34,236 nt of DNA. It comes from Tannerella sp. (GTDB taxonomy: Bacteria; Bacteroidota; Bacteroidia; Bacteroidales; Tannerellaceae). Location: positions 1-34,236 of the forward strand of contig JAIRYD010000167.1 in NCBI GenBank assembly GCA_031267935.1, in the 5' to 3' direction. Below are positions 19,245 to 28,927 of the stretch, in pieces. The position numbers and the translations under genes are program-made. How positions within the stretch are numbered: the first letter of the stretch is position 1; the number at the start of each line of letters is the position of its first letter. The notes beneath the pieces were generated by a model. That model was not told the DNA's origin. It saw nothing but the letters and a program-made list of their open reading frames with translations, and did no database searches.

Positions 19245-20063
19245 ATGGATGCTAAAAAGATTTTATTCATAACTCAGGAAATCTCCCCCTACTCACCGGA
19301 CTCCGAAATTGCCATTATATGCCGGGATCTCCCACACGGCATACAGGATCATGGAAGAGAAATCAGAACTTTCATGCCCAAATACGGCTGTATCAACGAG
19401 CGACGCAACCAGTTGCACGAAGTCATCCGGCTCTCGGGCATGAACCTGATTATTGACGATACCGACCATCCACTCATCATCAAGGTGGCCTCGATACAGT
19501 CGGCGCGCATGCAGGTTTACTTTATCGACAACGAAGACTTCTTCCAGCGCAAAGCCATGCTTGCGGACGACGAAGGCCGCGAATTTGAAGACAATGACGA
19601 GCGCGCCATCTTCTTCGTGCGGGGCGTCTTCGAAACCATCAAGAAACTGCGCTGGATGCCCGACGTGATCCACTGCCACGGCTGGCTCACCGCCCTCACG
19701 CCGCTATATCTCAAACGGATGTATATCGACGAATCGCGCCTTGTAGACACGAAAGTCGTCTACTCCGTCTACGACGACGCTTTCAGCAACCCGCTCAGGG
19801 ACGAGTTTTCCAGCAAACTGATACAGGACGGCGCCACGAAAGACGATACGCACCTGCTCAAAATGCCCGACCACCGGTCGCTGACAAAACTGGCCGTCCA
19901 GTTCTCCGACGCCATTATTCAGGGCAGTCCGCAAATAGACGGCGAAATACAGGAGTTCATCACGCAGTCGGGGAAAACATTCCTCCCCTACCATTCTTCT
20001 ACAGATAATTACATCCACCAATATAACGACCTTTACGATTTGCTCATTCATTCAAAAGAATAA
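19245..20063 (+). CDS. Truncated GT5-like protein (N-terminal glycogen/starch synthase domain only)
   Basis: 272 aa from MDAKKILFITQEISPYSPDSEIAIICRDLPHGIQDHGREIRTFMPKYG; MPDVIHCHGWLTALTPLYLK. No C-terminal GT-B domain. The 18399 start in the track is an over-extension antisense to panC. Confidence 0.82.
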   Translation: MDAKKILFITQEISPYSPDSEIAIICRDLPHGIQDHGREIRTFMPKYGCINERRNQLHEVIRLSGMNLIIDDTDHPLIIKVASIQSARMQVYFIDNEDFFQRKAMLADDEGREFEDNDERAIFFVRGVFETIKKLRWMPDVIHCHGWLTALTPLYLKRMYIDESRLVDTKVVYSVYDDAFSNPLRDEFSSKLIQDGATKDDTHLLKMPDHRSLTKLAVQFSDAIIQGSPQIDGEIQEFITQSGKTFLPYHSSTDNYIHQYNDLYDLLIHSKE

Positions 20064-20068
20064 AAATC

Positions 20069-21445
20069 ATGAATATCAAACAGTATATGGCGGCCATTGC
20101 CGGCCTGGGATACCTTTTGCTGACAAGCTGCAACGACGAGATAAATCCGGTGGGCACCGGCATCCTGCCCGACGAAGACCACATCACGGTCTACGCGGAT
20201 ACGTTCCCGATGATGGCCTCGACCGTCCAGTACGACTCGCTCTACGCCCGAAGCCATTCCGGCTTCCTCGGCGAATTTTACGACCCGCTCTACGGCCGGC
20301 TCAAATCCGACTACGTCTGCCAGTTCTACTGCAAGGACGGGTTCCGCTTCGCCCACACCCCCGACAACGGCCTGATCGACTCCATCTCGCTGGTACTTGT
20401 CTACTATGAGTGGCAAGGCGACCCGGCCATCCCTATGCAGGTCTCGATCTATCCCGTCACGGAGCAACTGCCGAAAAACTACTACACCAACGTCGATCCG
20501 ACGCCCTTCTGCGACCGCAATCCGATACTGTCGCAGGCCTACGCGGCGCAGAGCGGGATCCTCGTCGATACGGCAGATACGGAATCGGGGCGGATGCAAT
20601 ACTTCCGGCTTCCCCTCGAATGGGGACAAAATATATACAACGAAACGGTAAACAATCCCTCTTCGTTCGACAGCCAGGAATCATTCAACCGCTTCTTACC
20701 CGGCTTATACATCACCACCGACTACGGCAGCGGGAACATGCTCTACATTTCCAGCACGCAACTGCTGATCAACTATCACTACACGGAAACAGCCAGCACG
20801 GGCGAAGACTCCGTCATCACTGCCTGGGAGATATTCAACGTCAGCAAAGACATCATCCAGCTCAACCGTTTCGAAAGCACGTACACGGAACCGCTGCTCG
20901 CGGACACCGACTACACGTACCTCAAGACGCCCGCCGGCATTTTCACGCGCATCGTCGTCCCCGCCGCCGAAATCAGCCGCGTCATCGAAAAGCGCATCAT
21001 CAACTACGTGTCGCTAAACCTCAGATACATGCCGCAAGAAAAATGGGAATATGCCCTGACGCCGCCATCCTACATGCTGCTGATTCCCGAAGACTCGATC
21101 CACACGTTCTTCGAAAACAGGAACATCGAGAACAATATCACCTCGTATCTTTCGGACTATTCCAGTTCGTCTTCTCCGGCCGGATATAATGAAGCGGGGC
21201 GCGTCTATCCCTTTCCCAACATCGCGAACCTGCTGAACTACCATATCGCCTACAACCCGGACGAAGACCTGCGGCTGCTGGCCGTGCCCGTAAGTCGCAA
21301 CATCGCCACCTCGTCGAGCTACTACTCCGGCTCCACCTTCTACACAACGTCGCTCAGCCATTATCTGGCGCCCTCGGGACTGAAAATCCGCAAGGACGGA
21401 AACAACATGAAGGTAGTCATCATTTCGAGCCTGTTAAACAATTAA
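20069..21445 (+). CDS. DUF4270 family lipoprotein
   Basis: 458 aa, lipobox LLLTSCNDE, NPVGTGILPDEDHITVYADTF, SGFLGEFYDPLYGRLKSDYVCQFY. Confidence 0.85.
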   Translation: MNIKQYMAAIAGLGYLLLTSCNDEINPVGTGILPDEDHITVYADTFPMMASTVQYDSLYARSHSGFLGEFYDPLYGRLKSDYVCQFYCKDGFRFAHTPDNGLIDSISLVLVYYEWQGDPAIPMQVSIYPVTEQLPKNYYTNVDPTPFCDRNPILSQAYAAQSGILVDTADTESGRMQYFRLPLEWGQNIYNETVNNPSSFDSQESFNRFLPGLYITTDYGSGNMLYISSTQLLINYHYTETASTGEDSVITAWEIFNVSKDIIQLNRFESTYTEPLLADTDYTYLKTPAGIFTRIVVPAAEISRVIEKRIINYVSLNLRYMPQEKWEYALTPPSYMLLIPEDSIHTFFENRNIENNITSYLSDYSSSSSPAGYNEAGRVYPFPNIANLLNYHIAYNPDEDLRLLAVPVSRNIATSSSYYSGSTFYTTSLSHYLAPSGLKIRKDGNNMKVVIISSLLNN

Positions 21446-21551
21446 GCGACATGAAACATTTGTATGGAGAACTGACCGTTCAGCACGACATGGCGAAACG
21501 CCAAACCGAGCAGGGAAAATAAAAAAACAGACCGGAATAAAAAAATATTAC

Positions 21552-21559
21552 TACCTTTG
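21552..21559 (+). promoter_or_regulatory. Candidate -7 box (TACCTTTG) upstream of dnaN
   Basis: Perfect TAnnTTTG ~50 nt upstream of the dnaN ATG in an AT-rich stretch. Confidence 0.6.
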
Positions 21560-21610
21560 TTTCGTCGCAAGAACAAGGAATAAATTTTATGTATAACAAA
21601 AATAAAACGT

Positions 21611-22750
21611 ATGAAATTTGACGTATCAAGTAACGCGTTACTAAACCGCTTACAATCCATCAGTAAGGTGATTGCCTCAAAAAACACGCTGCCGGTGCTG
21701 GACAGTTTTCTTTTCCGGCTGGAAGACAACAAACTGACCATTGTCGCCTCGGACGTGGAAACCCGCCTGATCACGAGCGTGGACGTGATGAACGCACAGG
21801 GAGCGGGGATTTTCGCCATCTCGGCAAAGATGCTGCTCGAGCCGCTCAGAAAACTGCCCGAACAGCCGCTGACGTTCGATATCAATGATGACAACATGGA
21901 GATTTTCATCTACTTCGTGAACGGGAAGTACAACTTCATCGGTCAGACCGGCGACACCTATCCGTCGCAAAAACCGCTGAACGAAAACACCATGACACTT
22001 ACGATGGCATCGGAAGTATTGCTGAACGGCATCAGCCGCACGATCTTCGCCACGGCCGACGACGAACTCCGCCCGGTGATGAACGGCGTTTATTTCGACA
22101 TCCAGACGGACCATACCACGTTCGTCGCATCCGACGGGCATAAACTCGTACGCATGCGCAACAGTACCGTCCGGTCCGAAGGCCGCGCATCGTTCATCCT
22201 GCCGAAAAAACCGGCTTATCTGCTCAAGACGCTACTGTCCAAAACGTCGGAAATCGTCAAAGTCCGGTTCGACGAAAACAGCGCCTGCGTGACGACCGAA
22301 AACTTCGAAATGGCATGCCGTCTCATCGAAGGACGTTATCCGAACTACAACAGCGTCATCCCCGACAACAACCCGAACGAGGTGACCATCGAACGCCTCC
22401 CGCTCAACAGCGTGCTGGAACGGGTCGTCGTCTTTTCGAATCAGGCCAGCAACCTGATCAAGCTGCAATTGATGGAGAACCAGATCGTCGTCTCCGCACA
22501 GGACATCGACTTCTCAACCTCGGCGGAAGAAAAAATCACCTGCCGATACAGCGGCGCAAACTTCAGTATCGGCTTCAAGGCCACGTTCCTGATCGAAATG
22601 CTGTCCAATATCGGCTCGGACGAAGTCGTGATCAAACTGGCCGATCCGTCGCGCGCATGCATCATCGTACCGATCGAAGACGAAGAGGACGAAGAACTGT
22701 TGATGCTGCTCATGCCGATGGTACTGAACGACGAAGGGACACACACATGA
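21611..22750 (+). CDS. dnaN: DNA polymerase III beta subunit (sliding clamp)
   Basis: 379 aa; SKNTLPVLDSFLFRLEDNKLTIVASDVE, FVASDGHKLVR, EGRYPNYNSVIP, near-C-terminal LLMLLMPMVL. Confidence 0.96.
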   Translation: MKFDVSSNALLNRLQSISKVIASKNTLPVLDSFLFRLEDNKLTIVASDVETRLITSVDVMNAQGAGIFAISAKMLLEPLRKLPEQPLTFDINDDNMEIFIYFVNGKYNFIGQTGDTYPSQKPLNENTMTLTMASEVLLNGISRTIFATADDELRPVMNGVYFDIQTDHTTFVASDGHKLVRMRNSTVRSEGRASFILPKKPAYLLKTLLSKTSEIVKVRFDENSACVTTENFEMACRLIEGRYPNYNSVIPDNNPNEVTIERLPLNSVLERVVVFSNQASNLIKLQLMENQIVVSAQDIDFSTSAEEKITCRYSGANFSIGFKATFLIEMLSNIGSDEVVIKLADPSRACIIVPIEDEEDEELLMLLMPMVLNDEGTHT

Positions 22751-23523
22751 AGTTGAATCTGAACAAGCCGCTGGTCTTCTTCGACCTGGAAACAACGGGC
22801 ATCAACATCAACAAAGACCGTATCGTCGAAATCTCGTTGCTGAAAATCTACCCGGACGGAAACGAAGAAAGCAAAACGCGACGTATCAACCCCGAAATGC
22901 CGATACCTCCCGAAGCCACCAAAATACACGGCATCACGGACGAGGACGTCAAGGATTGCCCTTCCTTCAAGGCCATCGCCCGGTCGCTGGCGATGCTGAT
23001 CGATGATTGCGACCTCGCGGGATTCAATTCCAACCGGTTCGACATCCCGCTGCTTGCCGAAGAATTTCTGCGCGCCACGGTGGATATCGACCTTGGCAAA
23101 CGACGGTTTGTCGACGTGCAGACCATCTTTCACAAAATGGAACAGCGCACGCTCTCGGCCGCATACAAATTCTACTGCGACAGAGAACTCGACAACGCCC
23201 ACAGCGCCGAAAGCGATGCGAAGGCGACCTACGAAGTGCTTAAAGCCCAGTTGGAACGATATTCCGCCCTGCAGAACGACATCCGGTTCCTTTCCGAGTT
23301 TTCAAGTTTCACGAACAATGTCGATTTTGCCGGACGGATGATTTACAACGAAAACAAAGAAGAAGTAATCAATTTCGGCAAATACAAGGGACGACTGGTA
23401 AAGGACGTGCTGGCAAGCGATCCGAGCTACTACAATTGGATCATGAATGGCGATTTTGCATTGAATACGAAGCAAAAACTGACGGAGATACGCCTGCGCG
23501 ACATACAGGCAAAAAAAAACTGA
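22747..23523 (+). CDS. 3'-5' exonuclease, DnaQ/DNA pol III epsilon-like
   Basis: 258 aa from ATG 22747; FFDLETTGININKDRIVEIS (ExoI), GFNSNRFDIPLLAEEF (ExoII), DNAHSAESDAKATYEVL (ExoIII). ATGA overlap with dnaN. Confidence 0.92.
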   Translation: MKLNLNKPLVFFDLETTGININKDRIVEISLLKIYPDGNEESKTRRINPEMPIPPEATKIHGITDEDVKDCPSFKAIARSLAMLIDDCDLAGFNSNRFDIPLLAEEFLRATVDIDLGKRRFVDVQTIFHKMEQRTLSAAYKFYCDRELDNAHSAESDAKATYEVLKAQLERYSALQNDIRFLSEFSSFTNNVDFAGRMIYNENKEEVINFGKYKGRLVKDVLASDPSYYNWIMNGDFALNTKQKLTEIRLRDIQAKKN

Positions 23524-23586
23524 CGCGCCCCGTCCGCATTTTTGCCGGACACACGTACAGATCGTTTTTTTGCAATCCGTAAAAAG

Positions 23587-24792
23587 ATGAAAGACAAAAA
23601 AATCATACTCGGCATCACAGGCAGCATCGCCGCATACAAGGCCGCCATTCTGACCCGCCTCCTGACGAAGAAAGGCGCCGAAGTACAGGTCGTGATGACG
23701 CCCGCCGCAAAAGAGTTTATCACGCCGCTCACGCTCTCGACCCTGAGCCGCAAGCCCGTCATCAGCGAATTTTTCTCGGCGCGCGACGGCTCGTGGCACA
23801 GCCACGTCGAACTGGGCGCGTGGGCCGACGCCATGCTGATCGCTCCCGCAACAGCCGCCACCATCGGAAAAATGGCCAACGGCATAGCCGACAACATGCT
23901 TGTAACCACCTACCTCTCGTGCAAGGCGCCCGTCTTCGTCGCCCCCGCGATGGATCTGGACATGTATGCACATCCTTCGACCCGGCATCAAATCGAACGC
24001 CTGTGCAGCTACGGCAATCACATCATCGAACCGGTCGAAGGCGAACTGGCAAGCCTCCTGAACGGAAAAGGACGGATGGAAGAGCCTGACAGGATTGTCG
24101 GCGTGCTCGAAGATTTTTTTACCTCGCAAAACCTGCTGCGAAAAAAAAAAATACTGATCACGGCCGGCCCGACGTATGAAAAGATCGATCCCGTACGTTT
24201 CATAGGTAACTACTCGTCCGGCAAGATGGGTTTCGCACTGGCCGAAGCCTGCGCACGAAAAGGCGCAGAGGTGCATCTCGTCGCAGGCCCCGTGGCGCTG
24301 AAGACCGTGCATTCCCGTATCCGACGGACGGACGTGGAGTCGGCCGACGAGATGTATGCGGCAGCAACTGTTTCGTTTGCAGAGGCAGACATCGCCATCC
24401 TCTGTGCCGCCGTAGCAGACTACCGCCCCGAAACGCAGCGGACGGACAAGTTGAAACGCGAAACGGACGCACGCCTCACGCTACCCCTGACGCGAAACAG
24501 GGACATCGCCGCCGCACTTGGCGCCACGAAGCGCAAAAATCAGTTGCTGATTGGCTTCGCACTGGAAACGAACGACGGCGTCAGGCATGCGCGCGAGAAA
24601 CTGGCACGAAAGAATTTAGACCTGATCGTCCTCAATTCGCTCGAAGACGAGGGCGCAGGTTTCAGATACGATACAAACAGGGTCACGCTCATCGACCGCA
24701 AGGGAGAAACGACGGCGCTCCCGCTGAAAAGCAAAACGGAGATTGCCGAACAAATCGTGGCCGAAGTGATAACTTTAATGAATGAAAGATGA
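23587..24792 (+). CDS. coaBC: Bifunctional phosphopantothenoylcysteine decarboxylase / phosphopantothenate-cysteine ligase
   Basis: From MKDKKIILGITGSIAAYKAA; PATAATIGKMANGIADNML, APAMDLDMY, ITAGPTYEKIDPVRFIGNYSSGKMGFALAEA. Confidence 0.95.
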   Translation: MKDKKIILGITGSIAAYKAAILTRLLTKKGAEVQVVMTPAAKEFITPLTLSTLSRKPVISEFFSARDGSWHSHVELGAWADAMLIAPATAATIGKMANGIADNMLVTTYLSCKAPVFVAPAMDLDMYAHPSTRHQIERLCSYGNHIIEPVEGELASLLNGKGRMEEPDRIVGVLEDFFTSQNLLRKKKILITAGPTYEKIDPVRFIGNYSSGKMGFALAEACARKGAEVHLVAGPVALKTVHSRIRRTDVESADEMYAAATVSFAEADIAILCAAVADYRPETQRTDKLKRETDARLTLPLTRNRDIAAALGATKRKNQLLIGFALETNDGVRHAREKLARKNLDLIVLNSLEDEGAGFRYDTNRVTLIDRKGETTALPLKSKTEIAEQIVAEVITLMNER

Positions 24793-25691
24793 AAAGATTG
24801 GGATTACTTGCAGGTATGTGGCTGCTTGCCGTGGCGGCGGGACTGGCGCAGTCGTCGGAACTGAACGCCCGCCTGACTATCAACAGCAGCAAGATTCAGG
24901 GCACGAACACGCAGATATTCACAACGCTGCAGACGGCTCTGAACGAATTTATCAACAACAAGAAGTGGACGACCGCCACCATCGCGCTGAACGAACGCAT
25001 CGACTGTACGTTCACGATCATCCTGAACGAAATGACAGACAGTCACTTCACCGGCGAGATTCAGGTACAGGCGCGCCGACCCGTGTTCAACTCGACGTAT
25101 ACCACGACGATCTTCAACTTCCGCGACACGCAGTTCGATTTCGACTACACGGAGTTCGAACCGCTGGAGTATACCGAAAATACGCTCGAGAGCAACCTGA
25201 CGGCAACCATCGTGTTCTATATCTACACGATTCTGGGACTTGACTTCGACAGTTTTTCACCCAAGGGCGGCAGCGCTTTCCTGCAGGAAGCGCAACGCAT
25301 CGTTTCGCTCGCACAGGGGCAGATGGGATGGTCGGGATGGAAGGCTTTCGACAGCAACCGTAACCGCCACGCGCTGGGCACGGCCCTGACCGAAAACAGC
25401 AGCGAAGCCTTCCGTCAGTTCTGGTACGACTATCACCGCAAAGGACTGGACGAAATGGCCGCCAATCCCGACCGCGGACGTACGAACATCCTCGCCGTGC
25501 TGCCCGCACTGACCACGTTCAAAACCGCACGCCCCAACTCCATCCTCCTGCAAATGTTCTCCGACGCCAAACTGGACGAAGTCACCGCCCTCTATTCGAA
25601 AGCGACGACGCAGGAAAAACAGGAAGGCTACAAAATGATGTCGAATCTGTTTCCGGCCGAAAGCCTGCGGCTGGAAGCGCTAAAAAAATAA
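24789..25691 (+). CDS. DUF4835 family secreted protein (PorD-like, type IX secretion associated in some annotations)
   Basis: 300 aa with signal peptide; LNARLTINSSKIQGTNTQIFTTLQTALNEFINNKKWT; position between coaBC and recN typical of this family. Confidence 0.82.
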   Translation: MKRLGLLAGMWLLAVAAGLAQSSELNARLTINSSKIQGTNTQIFTTLQTALNEFINNKKWTTATIALNERIDCTFTIILNEMTDSHFTGEIQVQARRPVFNSTYTTTIFNFRDTQFDFDYTEFEPLEYTENTLESNLTATIVFYIYTILGLDFDSFSPKGGSAFLQEAQRIVSLAQGQMGWSGWKAFDSNRNRHALGTALTENSSEAFRQFWYDYHRKGLDEMAANPDRGRTNILAVLPALTTFKTARPNSILLQMFSDAKLDEVTALYSKATTQEKQEGYKMMSNLFPAESLRLEALKK

Positions 25692-25698
25692 ATCACAC

Positions 25699-27384
25699 AT
25701 GCTGAAATCCCTGTCCATAAAAAATTTTATCCTGATAGACAAACTGGATATCCGCTTCGAAGACGGTTTTTCCGTCCTGACAGGCGAAACGGGCGCCGGA
25801 AAGTCCATCATTCTGGGTGCGCTGGCGCTGGTGCTCGGACAGCGGGCCGACAGCAAAAGCATCCACGACGGCTCGGACAAGTGCGCGGTCGAAGCTGTCT
25901 TCGACATCTCGGCATATCCGCTGAAAACGTTCTTCTCGGAAAACGACCTTGAATACGACCCGCAGCACTGCATCCTGCGCCGCGAAATTCTCCACTCGGG
26001 CAAGTCGCGCGCCTTTGTGAACGATTCGCCTGTCCAGTTGAATATTCTCAAACTGCTTGGCGACAGATTGATCGACGTCCATTCGCAACATCAGAATCTC
26101 CTGCTCGCAGATACGCATTTCCAACTGAACGTGGTAGACGTGATGGCCGGTACGGCCGCGCTGCTGCACGAGTACGGAGCGGAATACGACCGTTACCTCG
26201 CCATCACGAGTGAACTGAACGGGCTGACGGAAAAAATGCAGCGGACGAAGGCGGAAGAAGATTATGTCCGCTATCAGTCCGAAGAACTGAATGCCGCCCG
26301 TCTGACCGACGGCGAACAGACCGATCTGGAACAGGAACTGGGCACACTCTCGCACGCGGAAGAAATCAAAAACGCCCTCTACAAGGTCGCCGCGCTGCTC
26401 AACGGCGACGAACCGTGTGCCGTGCAGATGATCAGAGAATCGTGCGCCACGATGGACTCACTCGCCCCTCATTTTCCCCGGGCCGGCGCATTTGCGGAAC
26501 GCCTGCGTACCGCCTTCATCGACCTCAATGACCTTGCCCTCGAGACGGACGTCCTGAAAGACGACATCGAATTTAACCCCGAACGCCTCGAATGGGTCAA
26601 CAGACGCCTGAACACGCTCTATGCCCTGCAACAGAAACACCACGTCTCGTCGGTCGAAGCGCTCATCGCCTGCCGGAATGCGTTCGACAGGCAGTTGCAA
26701 CTCATCGACTCGTTCGACGAAGAGATTGCCGCGCTGACAAAACGACAGACCGAATCGCACCGGGCAGTGCTGGACAAGGCACACGAAATCAGCCTGAAGC
26801 GCAAGGCGACAGCCGAAGACATCGAACAGCAGATCGTCCGGCGGATGGTGATGCTCGGAATGCCCCACACGCGCTTCGGTATCGAATTTACCGACAGGCC
26901 GCAACCGACTTCCGACGGCATGGACGAAGTCGGCTTCCTCTTCGCCGCCAACAAGAACGAACCGCTGAAACCTGTCGCACGCACGGCCTCCGGCGGCGAA
27001 ATATCGCGGCTCATGCTATGTGTCAAGGCCATGATTGCCGGATATGCGGCGTTGCCGGCGATTATTTTCGACGAAATAGATACCGGCACGTCGGGCGAAA
27101 TCGCCGACAGAATGGCCGGCATCATGCAGGATCTGGGACAGAAGATGCAAGTCATCGCCATCACCCATCTTCCCCAGATCGCCGCGAAGGGGAAGGCACA
27201 CTATTTTGTCTACAAGGAAGACGGCGAAGACCGCACACACACGCGCATACGCTGCCTCGACATGCAGGAACGCGAACACGAAATCGCCCGCATGCTCAGT
27301 GGAGCCACGCGTACCGACGCCTCGTTTGCCAATGCCCGGGAACTGCTGCATGCCGCCGGAATCACAAACAACAACTCTCGATGA
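25699..27384 (+). CDS. recN: DNA repair protein RecN
   Basis: 561 aa; MLKSLSIKNFILIDKLDIRFEDGFSVLTGETGAGKSIILGALALVLGQRAD, ASGGEISRLMLCVKAM, IIFDEIDTGTSGEIADRMAGIM. Confidence 0.96.
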   Translation: MLKSLSIKNFILIDKLDIRFEDGFSVLTGETGAGKSIILGALALVLGQRADSKSIHDGSDKCAVEAVFDISAYPLKTFFSENDLEYDPQHCILRREILHSGKSRAFVNDSPVQLNILKLLGDRLIDVHSQHQNLLLADTHFQLNVVDVMAGTAALLHEYGAEYDRYLAITSELNGLTEKMQRTKAEEDYVRYQSEELNAARLTDGEQTDLEQELGTLSHAEEIKNALYKVAALLNGDEPCAVQMIRESCATMDSLAPHFPRAGAFAERLRTAFIDLNDLALETDVLKDDIEFNPERLEWVNRRLNTLYALQQKHHVSSVEALIACRNAFDRQLQLIDSFDEEIAALTKRQTESHRAVLDKAHEISLKRKATAEDIEQQIVRRMVMLGMPHTRFGIEFTDRPQPTSDGMDEVGFLFAANKNEPLKPVARTASGGEISRLMLCVKAMIAGYAALPAIIFDEIDTGTSGEIADRMAGIMQDLGQKMQVIAITHLPQIAAKGKAHYFVYKEDGEDRTHTRIRCLDMQEREHEIARMLSGATRTDASFANARELLHAAGITNNNSR

Positions 27385-28151
27385 AAAACAACGACCTCAT
27401 ATTCGGCATCCGCGCCATCATGGAAGCCCTCCTGGCCGGCAGAGAAATAGACCGGCTGCTCGTAAAGAAAGACCTGCAGGGCGATCTCATCCGCGAACTC
27501 TATGCAGCCCTGAAAGAGCGGCACATACCCGTACAGCACGTCCCCGTCGAACGCCTCAACCGCATCACGCACGGAAACCACCAGGGGGTGATCGCCTTCG
27601 TTTCCGCCGTCGCCTACCACCGCCTCGACGACGTCGTACCCTTCGTCTACGAACAGGGACGCGACCCTTTCATCGTCCTCCTCGACGGCATTACCGACGT
27701 ACGCAATTTCGGCGCCATCGCCCGCACGTGCGAATGTGCCGGCGTCGACACCATCGTAATCCCGGCCAGGGGAAGCGTCTCCGTCAATGCCGATGCCGTG
27801 AAGACTTCGGCCGGCGCCCTGCATGTGATCCCCGTCTGCAAAGAACCTTCCATCCGCCAGTCTGTCCGGCTGCTCCGGGACAGCGGCATCGCCGTCTATG
27901 CCGCCAGCGAAAAAGCGTCGAAGAATTATACCGAAGTGGCGTATGACCGCCCCGTCGCCATCGTCACCGGCGCCGAAGATACCGGCGTAGCCCCGGAAAA
28001 CCTCCGTATCTGCGACGAGATCATAAAAATCCCGCAGTTCGGGACGATCGGCTCGCTGAACGTTTCCGTCGCCACCTCCGTCATCGTCTACGAATGCGTC
28101 CGGCAAAGAATGAAACAGAATATCCAATCATTAAATATCCACGAAAAATGA
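27381..28151 (+). CDS. rlmB: TrmH/SpoU family RNA methyltransferase (RlmB-like)
   Basis: 256 aa from ATG 27381; [79 protein letters not shown]. Confidence 0.92.
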   Translation: MKNNDLIFGIRAIMEALLAGREIDRLLVKKDLQGDLIRELYAALKERHIPVQHVPVERLNRITHGNHQGVIAFVSAVAYHRLDDVVPFVYEQGRDPFIVLLDGITDVRNFGAIARTCECAGVDTIVIPARGSVSVNADAVKTSAGALHVIPVCKEPSIRQSVRLLRDSGIAVYAASEKASKNYTEVAYDRPVAIVTGAEDTGVAPENLRICDEIIKIPQFGTIGSLNVSVATSVIVYECVRQRMKQNIQSLNIHEK

Positions 28152-28543
28152 AAAAAGTGATCAGTACAACACAGGCGCCTGCCGCCATCGGCCCGTACAG
28201 CCAGGCCATACAGGTCGGAAACATGCTTTTCGCATCCGGCCAGCTCGGGATAGACCCCGCTACGAACGACTTCGTCGAGGGTGGCGTCAAGGAACAGACC
28301 CGACAGGCTTTCCACAATATCCGCGCCATCCTCGGCGAAGCCGGATACACACTGCAGGACGTCGTCAAAGCGACCGTCTTCCTCGCCGACATGGCCGATT
28401 TTGCAGCGATGAACGAAGTGTATGCCGCCCAGTTCGACAGCGATTTCCCCGCCCGATCGGCCGTTGCCGTTCGCACCCTGCCCAAAAACGGGCTTGTGGA
28501 AATCGAGGTGATCGCGGCGCCGAGATTCAAAGGTGGTGTGTGA
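28148..28543 (+). CDS. ridA: RidA family reactive intermediate/imine deaminase
   Basis: 131 aa from ATG 28148; [80 protein letters not shown]. Confidence 0.95.
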   Translation: MKKVISTTQAPAAIGPYSQAIQVGNMLFASGQLGIDPATNDFVEGGVKEQTRQAFHNIRAILGEAGYTLQDVVKATVFLADMADFAAMNEVYAAQFDSDFPARSAVAVRTLPKNGLVEIEVIAAPRFKGGV

Positions 28544-28784
28544 GAATCGGGAATCGTCTTTTTTTTACCGGCGCGCCGGCTGAGTGACGGTCCAAACATA
28601 AGTGCGCTAAAATGTCCGGTCTGTGCGATTTTTTTCATCGGACGCTTGTTGTTTGAAAAAAAAGTCTTATCTTGCGCCGCAAAATGAGATAACAAAAAAA
28701 AGGATGATTCCGTACATGAAAAATATAAAAACGAAAAACACTTCATGCCGTCTCCACCCGCTTATATGTGAGCAAATGTTAATC

Positions 28785-28793
28785 GGGGGGGGG
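28785..28793 (+). repeat. Homopolymeric G9 tract upstream of susC
   Basis: AATC-GGGGGGGGG-CATACC read directly. Confidence 0.9.
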
Positions 28794-28880
28794 CATACCT
28801 CTTATGTTACAAGAGATTACGGAATAATATTTTTACATTTCGGAAGCGATTACGTACACAACGGTCGCTCCACAGGCAGA

Positions 28881-28927
28881 AACGGCGCTTTGCCCTGTCC
28901 ACACGACAGGGCGAAGCGCCGTTTTTT
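28881..28927 (+). terminator. Strong intrinsic-terminator-like hairpin upstream of susC
   Basis: AACGGCGCTTTGCCCTGTC-CACAC-GACAGGGCGAAGCGCCGTT followed by T-run; 19-bp stem with one non-Watson-Crick position. Confidence 0.85.

Noticed and set aside
21451-21522. 23-aa small ORF (MKHLYGELTVQHDMAKRQTEQGK) between the DUF4270 gene and dnaN
   Set aside because: Too short and unsupported; would need Ribo-seq or conservation evidence.
26592-27380. N-terminal extension of the 519-aa ORF ending at 28151
   Set aside because: Out-of-frame overlap with recN; true rlmB start is ATG 27381.
28567-28580. GC palindrome ACCGGCGCGCCGGC after ridA as a terminator
   Set aside because: The T-run lies before, not after, the palindrome on the plus strand, so it does not fit an intrinsic terminator for ridA.
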